From: Candidatus Villigracilaceae bacterium
Lineage (GTDB): Bacteria; Chloroflexota; Anaerolineae; Anaerolineales; Villigracilaceae
Length of the DNA: 64,000 nt
Assembly (NCBI GenBank): GCA_026645935.1
Contig: JAPKMP010000006.1
Coordinates: 1-64,000, forward strand
Reading direction: 5' to 3'
Made by a program: the position numbers and the translations under genes. The notes beneath the pieces are model-generated. The model saw nothing but the letters and a program-made list of their open reading frames with translations. It had not been told where the DNA came from and did not search any database. Shown in pieces: positions 35,375 to 45,233 of this stretch. The first letter of the stretch is position 1; each line of letters starts with the position of its first letter.

Positions 35375-36202
35375 ATGAATCTACCCCCAAACCGTAATCT
35401 CAATTTGCCGCTCAAAGGCAGTATCCTGCCGATCTATATCCTTTCCTCCTTCATCGCCATTCTGGTGGCAGTTGCCTCCGTTGCCGGTCTTCTCTATCGA
35501 GCCAACATTTACCCGACAGGGGAATTATTTCAAACCTTCGTTCCCAACGATGTGGTTAATCTCTTCATCGGATTGCCCCTCCTGCTTGGCTCGATTTGGT
35601 TGACATGGCGCGGAAAGTTGATCGGCTTGCTGTGCTGGCTCGGCGGGCTGTTCTTCGTGTTTTACAACTACACCGCTTACGTTTTCGCCATGCCGTTCAA
35701 CTGGATATTTCCATTGCATCTCATCCTGATGATGCTTTCCGTATACGCGCTTGTTGCCCTCGTCGCGCTCATTGACGGAAAAGCTGTCCAACAAAGGCTC
35801 GGCGGCTCGGTCCATGAACGATTCGGAGGCGGCGTCCTTGCTGGGCTCGGCATCCTTTTCCTTTTACGTGTGGTCGGTGTGATGGCCGGCGCGCTTACCA
35901 GCGGAACCCTGCCCGCAGAAACAGAACTCGCCGTCAATATCGCAGATTTTCTCACCACGCCCGCCTGGGTCATTGGCGGCATCATGCTTTGGAAACGCAA
36001 AGAGTTGGGATATGTCACTGGTTTGGGGTTGCTCTTTCAGGGCAGTATGTTGTTCATCGCGTTGATCGCCCTCCTGCTGTTGCAGCCATTCCTGACTGGT
36101 GCGCCATTTGCATTGGTTGATGTCATCGTGATCTTCGTGATGGGGTCGATCTGCATCATCCCATTTGCACTTTTTGCGCGCGGGGTGTCGGCAAAATCAT
36201 AA
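35375..36202 (+). CDS. Multi-pass membrane protein of unknown function
   Basis: A 275-residue membrane protein with about eight helices (first ILPIYILSSFIAILVAVASV). The end is a hydrophobic hairpin near IFVMGSICIIPFALFARG. No catalytic motif is recognised. It ends the forward-strand run and converges with the HD-GYP gene. Confidence 0.68.
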   Translation: MNLPPNRNLNLPLKGSILPIYILSSFIAILVAVASVAGLLYRANIYPTGELFQTFVPNDVVNLFIGLPLLLGSIWLTWRGKLIGLLCWLGGLFFVFYNYTAYVFAMPFNWIFPLHLILMMLSVYALVALVALIDGKAVQQRLGGSVHERFGGGVLAGLGILFLLRVVGVMAGALTSGTLPAETELAVNIADFLTTPAWVIGGIMLWKRKELGYVTGLGLLFQGSMLFIALIALLLLQPFLTGAPFALVDVIVIFVMGSICIIPFALFARGVSAKS

Positions 36203-36273
36203 CAAGGATGCTTGAACAATGAAACTGACATTATGCAACTATCGAAATGACAGTCACTCGCAGTGAAAGGGTT

Positions 36274-39200
36274 TTATACATTCCCGATGATTTTGAAAAA
36301 CTCCTCAACCACCTGGGGGTCAAAGTGTTTCCCGGATTGTTCCCGAATGTATTCAAACGCCTGTTCACGACTCCAGGCAGGGCGGTAGGGACGATCGCTG
36401 GTGAGGGCGTCCCACACATCTGCGATGGCGAAGATGCGCGCGGCGAGGGGAATCTTGTCGCCTTTCAGCCCGTGCGGGTACCCCGTGCCGTCCCATTTTT
36501 CGTGGTGGTAATGGGGAATATCCAGCGCGGGGCGCAGGTATTCAATTGGGGCGAGCATCTCGTATGCGTATTGCGGATGGCGGCGCATGACGCTCCATTC
36601 TTCGTCGGTGAGCGGACCGGATTTGAACAGGATGCCATCGGGGATGCCCATTTTGCCGATGTCGTGCAGGAGCGCGCCGCGGCGGATGTGAGTCATGTCG
36701 GCTTCGGGAATGCCCATTTGGCGCGCCAATTTTAAGGTCCGATCAGAGACGCGCTGGGTGTGTCCTTCGGTTTCCCTGTCGCGCAAATCCATCGCGTGGG
36801 ACCATCCTTCGATGGTGGAGTCGTATGCCTGCATCAACTCGGCGTTCGCACTTTCCAGGTCTTCCAACAATCCTGCGTTCTCGAGGGCAATGGCCGCCTG
36901 CCCGGCGATCATTTCAATGAAATTGAACCATTCCTTGTTGGGCGTGATCGTTGTCCGTTGATAGGTTTCAAGAACGCCGATCGGGCGGCCTTTTGCGATC
37001 AGCGGAACAGCGTAGTAGCTGGAGAATCCCTCCCTTTGCCAAAGATGGTAAAACTCGGGAACGCGGCGGACGGATTCCATGTCGGCGTTGACCGCCCGTT
37101 TTTCCGAGACAGCGATGCCCGCAAAGCCCTCGCCAATCGGGACATATACTAATTCGTCCAGAGGGTTGGCGAAGCCTTGATAGGCGCCCAAATGCAGTGC
37201 ATTCACTTTGGGGTCAAGCATAAGAATATCGGCGGCACTGACTTCCAGTTGCGAAATGACCTGGGTGAGAATGGTTTCAAGAGTCGTACGGCGGTCAAAA
37301 CTGCCGGTGATAGCCATATCGATCTGACGCAAAGATTGAAGCCTTTCCAGGTGAAGTCGCACCTCCTGATTCAGGCTCATGCGATGTAAGGTTGTTCCAG
37401 CCATTTCAGCTAGCGTTTGGAGGAGGCGGAGATCTTCCCGGCGAAATGCGCGTTGGCTGGGAAGGGCCAGGGTCAACACGCCCAGGATTTTCTCATTGGA
37501 ACGGATCGGGAGGCATGCGCCTCCCCACCCAGGATGAAGAAGCGGGCGGGACTCAGGCAGTGTAAGCGGGTCACTGGCGAATTCGGTCGAAACGTGGGTT
37601 TCCCCGCTGGCGAAAACAATCCCAAAAATCCCTTCTCCAGATCGAATTGGGCGTTCTGTTATCTCTGCAAGCCAGCCGCGGGCGATTACCTGATTCAACC
37701 GTTCAGTTTCTGGGTCCCACAAACTGATGACCCCGTGGCGTGTGTCGAATACGTTAATAATTTCTTCGAGGAAAATGGCCAGAGCATGTTTTTGATTGCT
37801 CGACGCTCGCAAGGCAATGGAGATACGGTTTACAGTCTCCAATTCACGAACGCGCTGGCGGATCTCAGCTTCCGTCCGTTTGCGCTCGGTAATATCCTGC
37901 TTGATGGCGATGAAGTGCGTGATCTGTCCGGTCGAATCGATGAGTGGGGTAATGAGTTGTTCCTCCTGGTAAAACAAGCCGTCCTTACGTTTGTTGGTCA
38001 ACTCGCCATGCCAGGGTTTGCCGGCATGGATCGTATCCCAGAGTTCCTTGTAAAACGTTTCGTTTTGTGTGCCGGATTTTAAGATGCGTGGGTTCTTGCC
38101 GACGGCTTCCTCCATCGAATATCCGGTCAGGCGGGTGAATGCCGGGTTGATCCATTGTATGATTCCCTCCGCATCCGTGATGACGATGGCATTGGCTGCA
38201 GCTTCCAATGCGGCTCCGCGCAGGCGCAGGGAGGCTTCGGCCTGTTTACGCGCAGAGATATCACGGTAATTGACAACGACCGCTTGCACGTGAGATTCTT
38301 CGAGCAGGTTTGTCGCGGTGGCTTCGATCCACCGCCAGGATCCATCGTTGTGGCGCAGGCGGAAGATGCCCTCTTTGCTCTCGCCCGGCGTTTGCACGAC
38401 CTGCTCGAACATGGCTTGAGTCCATGCAAGGTCTTCAGGGTGCATGAGTTCGAAGATGTTTCGTCCAACAAACTGGTTGGGCGCGAATCCGAGCGTGCTG
38501 GAGTCGGAAAGGCTTTCCCACAACAATTCGCCGCTTGCCGACAACAGGGAAATATTGTCGCGCCCGTGCTCGATCAGGGCTCGAAAGCGTTCCTCGTTGT
38601 TTTTTATTTCCTGTTCCGCCCGTTTCTGTTCGGTCACGTCGCGGGCGATGTGAAGGGTTTCAACGAGTTTTCCATCTTTGTAAATGGCACGTCCGCGTAT
38701 TTGTACGATGAAAGTTTTTCCATCGAACGTTTGAATGGGGAGTTCGACTTCTTCAATGGATTCCCCGACCCAGATGCGTTGCAAAGCGTGCGCAATCTCC
38801 GCCCGCCTCTCGAGGGCAGCCAACTCCAGTGCGGACTTGCCCAGCAACTCCGATTCAGTACAGCCGAGCTTTTCGTACATTGCCCGGTTTGCGCTGGTTA
38901 TCCTCCCGTGGAGGTCGAGTGTAAAAATGTTGTCATTGGCGTTTTCGATATAAGAGCGGAATCGTTCCTCGCTCTCGCGTAGAGCTTTTTCCGCCTGTTT
39001 TCGCTCGGTTACGTCCATGGCGACCACAAGTTCGGCATGGCGGTCCTTGTATTCGAGAGTGTGCGAGACGATCTCCACAAAGATGAGACTGCCGTCTTTC
39101 CGGAGGTGCCGCCAGACTCCCGCCTCATCAAGACCTTCCGTGACGTGTTCGACATTTTCGACCAACCGGGGAACGTCTTCAGTCGGGCGGATATCCTTGA

Positions 39201-39438
39201 TCGTCATGGATAGAAATTCGGCTTCGGACCATCCGTATTTTTCCACTGCCGCATGATTGACCTCCAGAAACTGGTATGTTTCCAGGTCATAGACCCACAT
39301 CGGCAGGGGATTGTGGTTGAAGAACAGATTGCCGGGTCCGTCACTCATGGCAGAGCCTGTTATCCGGTTTGTCCTGAAGCGAGCATTGTTATTGGACATA
39401 AATAGACCTGTTCTCCATCGAAGGACTCCATGATACAA
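36274..39438 (-). CDS. Multi-PAS/GAF HD-GYP cyclic-di-GMP phosphodiesterase
   Basis: A soluble signalling protein of up to 1054 residues. About four PAS domains come first (for example NPLPMWVYDLETYQFLEVN, each ending in VTERK or ITERK type boundaries), then two GAF domains, then an HD-GYP domain. The last has the metal-binding HD pair in LLHDIGKMGIP, and HHEKWDGTGYPHGLKG for the GYP loop. HD-GYP enzymes hydrolyse cyclic-di-GMP. Starts at 39399 or 39348 are also possible and have weak AGG sites. It lies next to the GGDEF gene on the same strand, so synthesis and breakdown of the messenger may be opposed here. Confidence 0.9.
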   Translation of the reverse strand: MYHGVLRWRTGLFMSNNNARFRTNRITGSAMSDGPGNLFFNHNPLPMWVYDLETYQFLEVNHAAVEKYGWSEAEFLSMTIKDIRPTEDVPRLVENVEHVTEGLDEAGVWRHLRKDGSLIFVEIVSHTLEYKDRHAELVVAMDVTERKQAEKALRESEERFRSYIENANDNIFTLDLHGRITSANRAMYEKLGCTESELLGKSALELAALERRAEIAHALQRIWVGESIEEVELPIQTFDGKTFIVQIRGRAIYKDGKLVETLHIARDVTEQKRAEQEIKNNEERFRALIEHGRDNISLLSASGELLWESLSDSSTLGFAPNQFVGRNIFELMHPEDLAWTQAMFEQVVQTPGESKEGIFRLRHNDGSWRWIEATATNLLEESHVQAVVVNYRDISARKQAEASLRLRGAALEAAANAIVITDAEGIIQWINPAFTRLTGYSMEEAVGKNPRILKSGTQNETFYKELWDTIHAGKPWHGELTNKRKDGLFYQEEQLITPLIDSTGQITHFIAIKQDITERKRTEAEIRQRVRELETVNRISIALRASSNQKHALAIFLEEIINVFDTRHGVISLWDPETERLNQVIARGWLAEITERPIRSGEGIFGIVFASGETHVSTEFASDPLTLPESRPLLHPGWGGACLPIRSNEKILGVLTLALPSQRAFRREDLRLLQTLAEMAGTTLHRMSLNQEVRLHLERLQSLRQIDMAITGSFDRRTTLETILTQVISQLEVSAADILMLDPKVNALHLGAYQGFANPLDELVYVPIGEGFAGIAVSEKRAVNADMESVRRVPEFYHLWQREGFSSYYAVPLIAKGRPIGVLETYQRTTITPNKEWFNFIEMIAGQAAIALENAGLLEDLESANAELMQAYDSTIEGWSHAMDLRDRETEGHTQRVSDRTLKLARQMGIPEADMTHIRRGALLHDIGKMGIPDGILFKSGPLTDEEWSVMRRHPQYAYEMLAPIEYLRPALDIPHYHHEKWDGTGYPHGLKGDKIPLAARIFAIADVWDALTSDRPYRPAWSREQAFEYIREQSGKHFDPQVVEEFFKIIGNV

Positions 39439-39773
39439 ACCCGTATCTTCGTTTTGTCATTGCCTGCGGAATAAATCACCAGTACTAAAATCAAGGGCAT
39501 CAATGTCTTGCTCCTATCGGATATTCGCAAGAAGCATCCACACCGGCTCGCAGGGCGGTGACGCGCGATTTCCCTCGTTTCCCATCGAAATTCGGGCAGG
39601 CTTTGCTATCATCATTGCTCTTTGTCTTGAATGGCATACCGGCTTGGTGTGTCGGGTTCCTGTTTATTTCATTCTAACGTAAGTACTGTGCTGCATCATC
39701 CGCTAAGGACATGATTCCTTGATGTTCAAAAGAAACCTTCAGTAAACCCGCCTCCTGCGGTGAAGGCAACCCA
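39439..39773. other. Gap with no recognised gene
   Basis: A 335-base gap between the GGDEF gene and the HD-GYP gene, both on the reverse strand. I see no open frame with a ribosome site, no repeat and no strong terminator. A TAGAAT-type box on the reverse strand (near 39674) could be a -10 for the HD-GYP gene, without a convincing -35 box. Confidence 0.4.
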
Positions 39774-41948
39774 TTACGCACCGTGGACCACAGTCCGGTT
39801 GCGCCCTTGTGCCTTGGCGGCATAAAGCGCTTCGTCTGCGCGTTGGATGACGCGCTCGACGTTCTCGTCCGGCGGTTCGCGCACCAGCTCGGCGATGCCG
39901 ATGCTCAGTGTGATCTCGGGTTTCTTCTGCATCCCCTCGATGCGCAGGGAAGCCACGCTGGCACGAATGCGCTCCGCGACCGGCAGCGCCTGTTGCGCGC
40001 TGGCGTGGGGGAGCAGGGCGATGAATTCGTCCCCGCCGTAGCGCGCGATCACATCGGAGGAGCGCACTTGCGATAAGGCGGCGCGCGCCACCTGCGATAG
40101 CAGATTGTCTCCCGCGGCGTGCCCGAGCGTGTCGTTGACCTTTTTGAAGTCGTCCATGTCGAACATGAGAAAGGCAAGCGGGCGTCTATGCCGTAGGGCG
40201 GCATGAAATTCGCGCGCGGCGAGTTCGAAAAAATGGCGGTGATTGTACAGCCCGGTCAATCCGTCGGTGCAGGACAGACGTTTTTCGCGCTCTAGTGAAT
40301 CTTGCAGTTCGCGGTTGGCTTCTTCGAGCGCGTCCCTCGCGCGGCTCAATTCCTCCTCGGCCTGCCTGCGCGACGTGATGTCAGTGACAAAGCCTTCGTA
40401 ATATAAAATGTTCCCCTGCGCGTCCTTCACTGCTCGGGCGCTTTCCTGTGTCCAGATCCGCCCGCCGTCTTTGCGTTTGTTCTCGCTGATCAACCCATGC
40501 ACCTCGCCCTCCTCTGTTATCCGCCGTTGGAATTCCCGCCGGTCAGCCGGGTCTACGTAATAATCCGCTTCCATGCTCGATATGCCTTCGATGAAATCCC
40601 CGGGTGAATCGTAGCCAAAGATGCGGGCCATCATCGGGTTGACCTTCAGGGACTTCCCCCCGGGTGTGGATTGATAAATGCCCACGGATGCGTATTCGAA
40701 AATGGCGCGATAATTCGCTTCGGCGGTCCGCAGCGCCTCCTCCATCTCTTTGCGATGTGTAATGTCGTGCGCCACCCACAACGTGCTGTCCGTATCCAGC
40801 GGTGAGATGGTGGCTTCAAACCACACGGGCTGGCTGTTGATAAGCAGTTCGTATTCGATGTACGCGACCTGGTTCGTTTTCAGGACCCTTTCCACGACTG
40901 TGCGAAAAAGTTCCGCTTCGCCCGAATGAAAGACGTCCCGTAGATTCTTACCGAGCAGTTCCGCGGGCGGGCGGACCAGCAAGCCGGGATTCGTCGGACC
41001 GATTTTGCGGTAGACCCCCTCCCGGTCAATGACCAGCACCACGTCATGCATCGAGGCAAACAAGGCGCGCAGTTCCGCCTCCGAAGACGCCAGCGCGTCC
41101 TCGATCCGTTTGCGGTCGGTGATGTCGCGCTGGATGCCAAAATGCCCGGTGATGCGACCAGCCGCGTCGTACATACAAATGTAATCGCCCTCGATCCACA
41201 TCTGCGTTCCATCGAAGCGGCGTTCGTCTGTTTCAATATGCAGGCGCCCCTCATCGAAGAACTTGCGCCAGACGCGTTTTCCCTGCACCGGATCGTGGGC
41301 GAAGAAATCGTTGGGGGTCAGCCCGAGGAACTGTTCCTTGGTTGCGCCATATTGATGGAGCATGGCATCGTTGACCCTGGTGATACGCATATGCGAGAAG
41401 GCATAGTCGAGGGCGCGCTCCTTGTCCGTGCCGTCGTCCCACCGCAGGGGTTCGTCCAGCATCATGAAGAAAAAGCCGTCCAGGGATTGCGAGAAGAAAA
41501 GTTCCAATCGTTCCTCAGCCTCCCTTGTTTCTTCCTCCGCCCGCTTGCGCTCGGTGATGTCGCGAAATGACCAGACCCTGCCCTGCAATCCGGATCCATC
41601 GAGAAGCGGTCGCGACAAACGCTCGAATATCCTGCCATCCTTGAAATACAGCGTGTCGAAACTCTCAACCGCCGAGTTGTACAGTTCCCGCACCTTGCCG
41701 AGGAACTCCTGCGGATCGGACAATTGATCGAGAACGGATTCGAGCAGAAGCGCGTCGTCCTTCCTCTTCAGCAACTCCGGCGGGATGCGCCACATCCCAA
41801 CGAAACGTTCGTTGGCAAACAGGACTTCGTTATCCAGGCTCACCGCAAGAATACCGTCCGAGGAGGCTTGCAGAATCCCTTCGAAGAAACGGGTCTTTCC
41901 CACCCGCTTCTTGCGATTCGTGCGAACTGGTTTGCGATTCGTTTTCAT
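39774..41948 (-). CDS. Multi-PAS GGDEF diguanylate cyclase
   Basis: A 724-residue soluble protein with about four PAS domains, each followed by an ITERKRAEEE-type linker, and a C-terminal GGDEF domain: CTDGLTGLYNHRHFFEL and RYGGDEFIALLPHA. The inhibitory I-site RSSD lies five residues before GGDEF, so product inhibition is expected. It should make cyclic-di-GMP. The ATG at 41948 is chosen for AAAGG eight bases upstream and a basic start (MKTNRKPVRTNRK). The frame runs to 42068, but that part has no domain. The divergent kinase gene begins at 42478. Confidence 0.92.
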   Translation of the reverse strand: MKTNRKPVRTNRKKRVGKTRFFEGILQASSDGILAVSLDNEVLFANERFVGMWRIPPELLKRKDDALLLESVLDQLSDPQEFLGKVRELYNSAVESFDTLYFKDGRIFERLSRPLLDGSGLQGRVWSFRDITERKRAEEETREAEERLELFFSQSLDGFFFMMLDEPLRWDDGTDKERALDYAFSHMRITRVNDAMLHQYGATKEQFLGLTPNDFFAHDPVQGKRVWRKFFDEGRLHIETDERRFDGTQMWIEGDYICMYDAAGRITGHFGIQRDITDRKRIEDALASSEAELRALFASMHDVVLVIDREGVYRKIGPTNPGLLVRPPAELLGKNLRDVFHSGEAELFRTVVERVLKTNQVAYIEYELLINSQPVWFEATISPLDTDSTLWVAHDITHRKEMEEALRTAEANYRAIFEYASVGIYQSTPGGKSLKVNPMMARIFGYDSPGDFIEGISSMEADYYVDPADRREFQRRITEEGEVHGLISENKRKDGGRIWTQESARAVKDAQGNILYYEGFVTDITSRRQAEEELSRARDALEEANRELQDSLEREKRLSCTDGLTGLYNHRHFFELAAREFHAALRHRRPLAFLMFDMDDFKKVNDTLGHAAGDNLLSQVARAALSQVRSSDVIARYGGDEFIALLPHASAQQALPVAERIRASVASLRIEGMQKKPEITLSIGIAELVREPPDENVERVIQRADEALYAAKAQGRNRTVVHGA

Positions 41949-42286
41949 GGCAATCGCCTTTCGGGATGGACGTCCATCCATATGAACGATGAATTCATTT
42001 ATACAACGAAACCATGGCTCATAACAGGGCAGGCATATTGCAAAACGGCGACTACAATGCCCAATCATGGAAGGATTCCCGAACTCACGATTGGTGGAAA
42101 ACCGGAGCGGGTTTGGATTGGAAAACGACTGAGAAATTCGGAGTTGGAAACCATAATGCGGGTATCAAAAGGTACCCGCATGAAACTCCTCCTGCTTGGA
42201 GAGTTCTTCAATAAATTCATATTTCCCAGGATGTCGGCATTACCCCTCTTGATCACAGGACAAGTCTTCCCGCCCCCGGTGATTAT

Positions 42287-42320
42287 TCTCCCGCGTTTCG
42301 TTAGGATGAAATGCGGGAGA
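42287..42320. repeat. Thirteen-pair inverted repeat between divergent signalling genes
   Basis: TCTCCCGCGTTTC pairs with GAAATGCGGGAGA (one G-T pair) across eight bases. There is no T-run on the forward strand. It may be an operator or a leader hairpin for either the kinase or the cyclase gene. Confidence 0.55.
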
Positions 42321-42444
42321 GACGATGACGTCATTTTAAACATGTAGATGTAACGAAAACGAATGCCGGGAATCGCGTCATGAGCATCGTCCTGTCCTGC
42401 CTGCGGAATGTCATCATTATTGTCGGATTCGGAAGAACGGATGC

Positions 42445-42450
42445 TAGAAT
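42445..42450 (+). promoter_or_regulatory. Extended -10 box before the triple-PAS kinase
   Basis: TGC-TAGAAT followed by seven bases and an ATG (42458). This ATG opens a 12-codon frame overlapping the kinase start at 42478, so a short leader peptide is possible. The -35 side is poor. Confidence 0.35.
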
Positions 42451-42477
42451 GATTAAGATGCGTGCAGAAAACCGACC

Positions 42478-44448
42478 ATGCAAAATAAATTGTTGACCGA
42501 GTTGCAGGAAGCTGAGGCGGGTTTCCGCGCCATGTTCGAAAATTCCGCCATTGGCATTGCGCTGGTGGGGTTGGACGGCTTCCCGCGCATGGTCAACCCG
42601 GCGATCGTCCGCATGACGGGTTACAGCGAGCGGGAGCTGCTCGATATGCCGGGTCTGGCAATGAGTTATCCCGAAGACCGCAGCCTTGCGCTCGCCCCCA
42701 TGCAGGAATTGCTGGAGGGAAAACGCAATACCTTTCGATCTGAAAGCCGCTTCGTGCGCAAGAACGGCGAGATCTATTGGGTGCGGCAGACGATATCCGC
42801 AGTGACGGGGCAGGGAGGAAAACCGCGCGAGCTGGTCATTATGGTCGAGGATATCGATGAATCCAAACAAGCCACGCTGGCATTGCAGGAATCAGAAGCC
42901 CGTTTTCGCGCCATGTTCGATAGTGCGGCGATCGGCATTGGGATGATGGACCTGAAGCGGCGGGTCATTCGGGGAAATTTGCAAGCCAGGGGCCTGCTCG
43001 GTTACAGCGAAGACGAACTTCGGAATCTTGATGTGATCGAACATACACATCCGGAAGACCGTGATATTGATCGGATATTGTTCTCGGAATTGATTTCTGG
43101 CGAACGCGATTCGTATCAGGTGGAAAAACGATACAGACATAAGGACGGCCACTGGGTTTGGGCTCGTTCGACACTTTCAGCTGTCAAGGGTTTCGACGGC
43201 CGTCCCATGTACATCCTTGCCCTGGTCGAGGATATCAGTGAACATAAGCGAACGCTTGCCGAATTGAGCGAATCGACCGAGCGCTTGAGGTCGTCGGAGG
43301 CGCGTTTCCGCGCCATGTTCGATAACGCGGCGGTCGGCATGGCGTTGATGGGCATGGATCGGAGAATATTGCAGATCAACCAGGCAACCGAGCGCATCAC
43401 GGGCTACCCCCTGGATGAATTGATGACGATCGATCCCACCCAGTTGGCGCATCCCGATGACCGTTTTCTCGACAATGAATTGTTCGCAAAACTGACCCGG
43501 GGAGAGATCGACCGGTATCAAATTGAAAAAAGATTTATCCGCAAGGACGGCACCCTTTTCTGGGGCCGGGTGACATATACGAATGTCCGCAATGCCGGTA
43601 AAAAGCCCGAATATCTGATAGGCATGATCGAGGACATCACGGAACAAAAACACACGATGGAACGATTGGCGGAACAGGAAGCGGAATACCTTCTCACCCT
43701 TCAAAAGCGGGTAACTGAACGAACGCACGAACTCGAGGAAACGAATCAACGATTGCACAAGGAGATCGAACAACGCCTTAAGATCGAAGAGGAACTTGCC
43801 GAAAACGCCGCAGACCAGGCCGTGACCGCGGAACGGACCCGCCTTGCCCGGGACCTGCACGACGCAGTGACCCAAACATTGTTCTCTGCCAGCCTTACAG
43901 CGGAGGTGCTACCCGAGTTGTGGGAAGTGGATGTGGAGGAGGCGAAGAAGTCCACGGAGGAACTGCGCCAGTTGACGCGCGGCGCTCTGGCTGAAATGCG
44001 GACGCTGCTTCTCGAACTACGTCCCGCCACACTGACCCAAACGCGGCTTGTCGATCTCATCAGGCAATTATGCGAAGCGTTCATCGGTCGTTCGCGTTTA
44101 CCGATCAAATTGACCGTCGAAGGCGAGTCCGAACTCCCGCCGGAGGTGCAGGTCGCTTTTTATCGTGTCGCCCAGGAAAGTCTGAACAACGTGTTCAAAT
44201 ACGCGCGGGCAACCCAGGTGGATGTTAAATTATTCATTTCACCCTCATCGGTGCATTTCGAAACCTGCGATAACGGCATCGGTTTCGACATGGCTGCCAG
44301 CAAACCGACCAGCCTCGGCATGCGCATCATGCACGAACGCGCTGAAGCCATCGGAGCCGACCTGTCCATCTCCAGCGCCGTCGGTTCGGGGACCTGCGTG
44401 GAAATGACCTGGAACAAGAATCCGAATATCAAATTGCGAGTTTTGTAA
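42478..44448 (+). CDS. Triple-PAS sensor histidine kinase (HisKA_3)
   Basis: A 656-residue soluble kinase with three PAS domains that share the same opening: FRAMFENSAIGIALVGLDG, FRAMFDSAAIGIGMMDL and FRAMFDNAAVGMALMGMD. They are likely copies made by internal duplication. A coiled-coil region (about residues 395-445) leads to HisKA_3 with ERTRLARDLHDAVTQTLFS. The ATPase domain has VAQESLNNVFKYARA and CDNGIGFDM. No membrane segment. No good ribosome site is visible; the start is taken as the first ATG of the domain frame. Its likely partner is the regulator at 44498, 49 bases downstream. Confidence 0.9.
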   Translation: MQNKLLTELQEAEAGFRAMFENSAIGIALVGLDGFPRMVNPAIVRMTGYSERELLDMPGLAMSYPEDRSLALAPMQELLEGKRNTFRSESRFVRKNGEIYWVRQTISAVTGQGGKPRELVIMVEDIDESKQATLALQESEARFRAMFDSAAIGIGMMDLKRRVIRGNLQARGLLGYSEDELRNLDVIEHTHPEDRDIDRILFSELISGERDSYQVEKRYRHKDGHWVWARSTLSAVKGFDGRPMYILALVEDISEHKRTLAELSESTERLRSSEARFRAMFDNAAVGMALMGMDRRILQINQATERITGYPLDELMTIDPTQLAHPDDRFLDNELFAKLTRGEIDRYQIEKRFIRKDGTLFWGRVTYTNVRNAGKKPEYLIGMIEDITEQKHTMERLAEQEAEYLLTLQKRVTERTHELEETNQRLHKEIEQRLKIEEELAENAADQAVTAERTRLARDLHDAVTQTLFSASLTAEVLPELWEVDVEEAKKSTEELRQLTRGALAEMRTLLLELRPATLTQTRLVDLIRQLCEAFIGRSRLPIKLTVEGESELPPEVQVAFYRVAQESLNNVFKYARATQVDVKLFISPSSVHFETCDNGIGFDMAASKPTSLGMRIMHERAEAIGADLSISSAVGSGTCVEMTWNKNPNIKLRVL

Positions 44449-44497
44449 ACCACCTGCGCGAATCGGAAAAGTCGAAGCGCATACCCAAGGAGTAAGA

Positions 44498-45124
44498 ATG
44501 GCCATCAAAATCCTTCTCGTGGATGACCATGCCGTGGTGCGAAGCGGCTTGTCGAAATTTCTCGGCGTCAACAAGGACCTTAAATTGGTCGGCGAAGCGT
44601 CCGACGGGGAGGAAGCGCTGCAAAAGGTGTCGCTGTACAAACCCGATGTTGTTCTCATGGACCTGATGATGCCGGGCAAGGATGGCGTCACTGCCACGCG
44701 CGAGATCGTTCAGAAATATCCGCAGACCAAGGTCATCGCGTTGACCAGTTTTGCCGAGCAGAACATGGTGCAGGGCGCATTGCAAGCCGGCGCTATCGGC
44801 TACTTACAGAAGAATGTCACCGCCAGGGAATTGGGGAACGCCATTCGCTCCGCCTGCCAAGGCCGCATGACCCTCTCGCCCGAAGCCACACAAGCGCTGG
44901 CGAATTCCGTTGCCCAACCACAGATTGCAGGCGAACAGCTGACAGACCGGGAACGCGATGTGCTCAGATGCATGGTGGATGGACTCAACAACAATGAGAT
45001 TGCCGAAGCGCTGGTCGTGAGTCTCGGCACGGTGAAATTCCATATCTCGAACATCTTTCACAAACTCGGCGTGGATAGCCGCGTGGAAGCCGTCAAGGCG
45101 GCGATCGAACAAAAGCTGGCCTGA
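44498..45124 (+). CDS. NarL/LuxR-family response regulator
   Basis: A 208-residue regulator: ILLVDDHAVVRSGLS, phospho-acceptor in DVVLMDLMMPGKDG, and LuxR helix-turn-helix LTDRERDVLRCMVDGLNNN with VSLGTVKFHISNIFHKL. AAGGAGT precedes the ATG. It follows the triple-PAS kinase on the same strand and is its likely partner. A shared 17-base motif and a hairpin follow the stop codon. Confidence 0.92.
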   Translation: MAIKILLVDDHAVVRSGLSKFLGVNKDLKLVGEASDGEEALQKVSLYKPDVVLMDLMMPGKDGVTATREIVQKYPQTKVIALTSFAEQNMVQGALQAGAIGYLQKNVTARELGNAIRSACQGRMTLSPEATQALANSVAQPQIAGEQLTDRERDVLRCMVDGLNNNEIAEALVVSLGTVKFHISNIFHKLGVDSRVEAVKAAIEQKLA

Positions 45125-45150
45125 CATGCCCCGGCGTTGGAATGAGGCGC

Positions 45151-45167
45151 ACTATCCACTAGGCTAG
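45151..45167. promoter_or_regulatory. Motif ACTATCCACTAGGCTAG, copy 1
   Basis: This 17-base sequence recurs at 49010-49026 with one change and, more loosely, at 47214-47230 (12 of 17). Each copy is followed by a hairpin, then a start codon 66-71 bases after the end of the motif. Its role is unknown. Confidence 0.6.
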
Positions 45168-45196
45168 GTAAAGACCATACCATCGTCGGTTTCCCA

Positions 45197-45232
45197 TGAG
45201 CCTCGCTTGTCATAGACTACAAGCGAGGCTCA
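45197..45232 (+). promoter_or_regulatory. Perfect hairpin abutting a response regulator start codon
   Basis: Fourteen-base arms TGAGCCTCGCTTGT and complement around eight bases. The right arm ends one base before the ATG at 45234, so folding would block ribosome access. No T-run follows, so termination here is unlikely. It could also be a DNA operator. Confidence 0.65.
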
Positions 45233-45233
45233 A

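Larger units (their letters stand above)
41949..42477. other. Divergent regulatory gap with an inverted repeat
   Basis: A 529-base gap between the GGDEF gene and the triple-PAS kinase. It holds an inverted repeat at 42287-42320 (listed separately) and a TAGAAT box at 42445-42450. No convincing coding frame was seen in either direction. Confidence 0.5.

Noticed and set aside
36247-36257. ATGACAGTCAC as a fourth copy of the GGTGACTGTC hairpin
   Set aside because: Only one arm is present and no partner arm lies within a plausible distance.
45197-45232. Hairpin as a terminator
   Set aside because: No T-run follows and the start codon of the next gene begins one base later.
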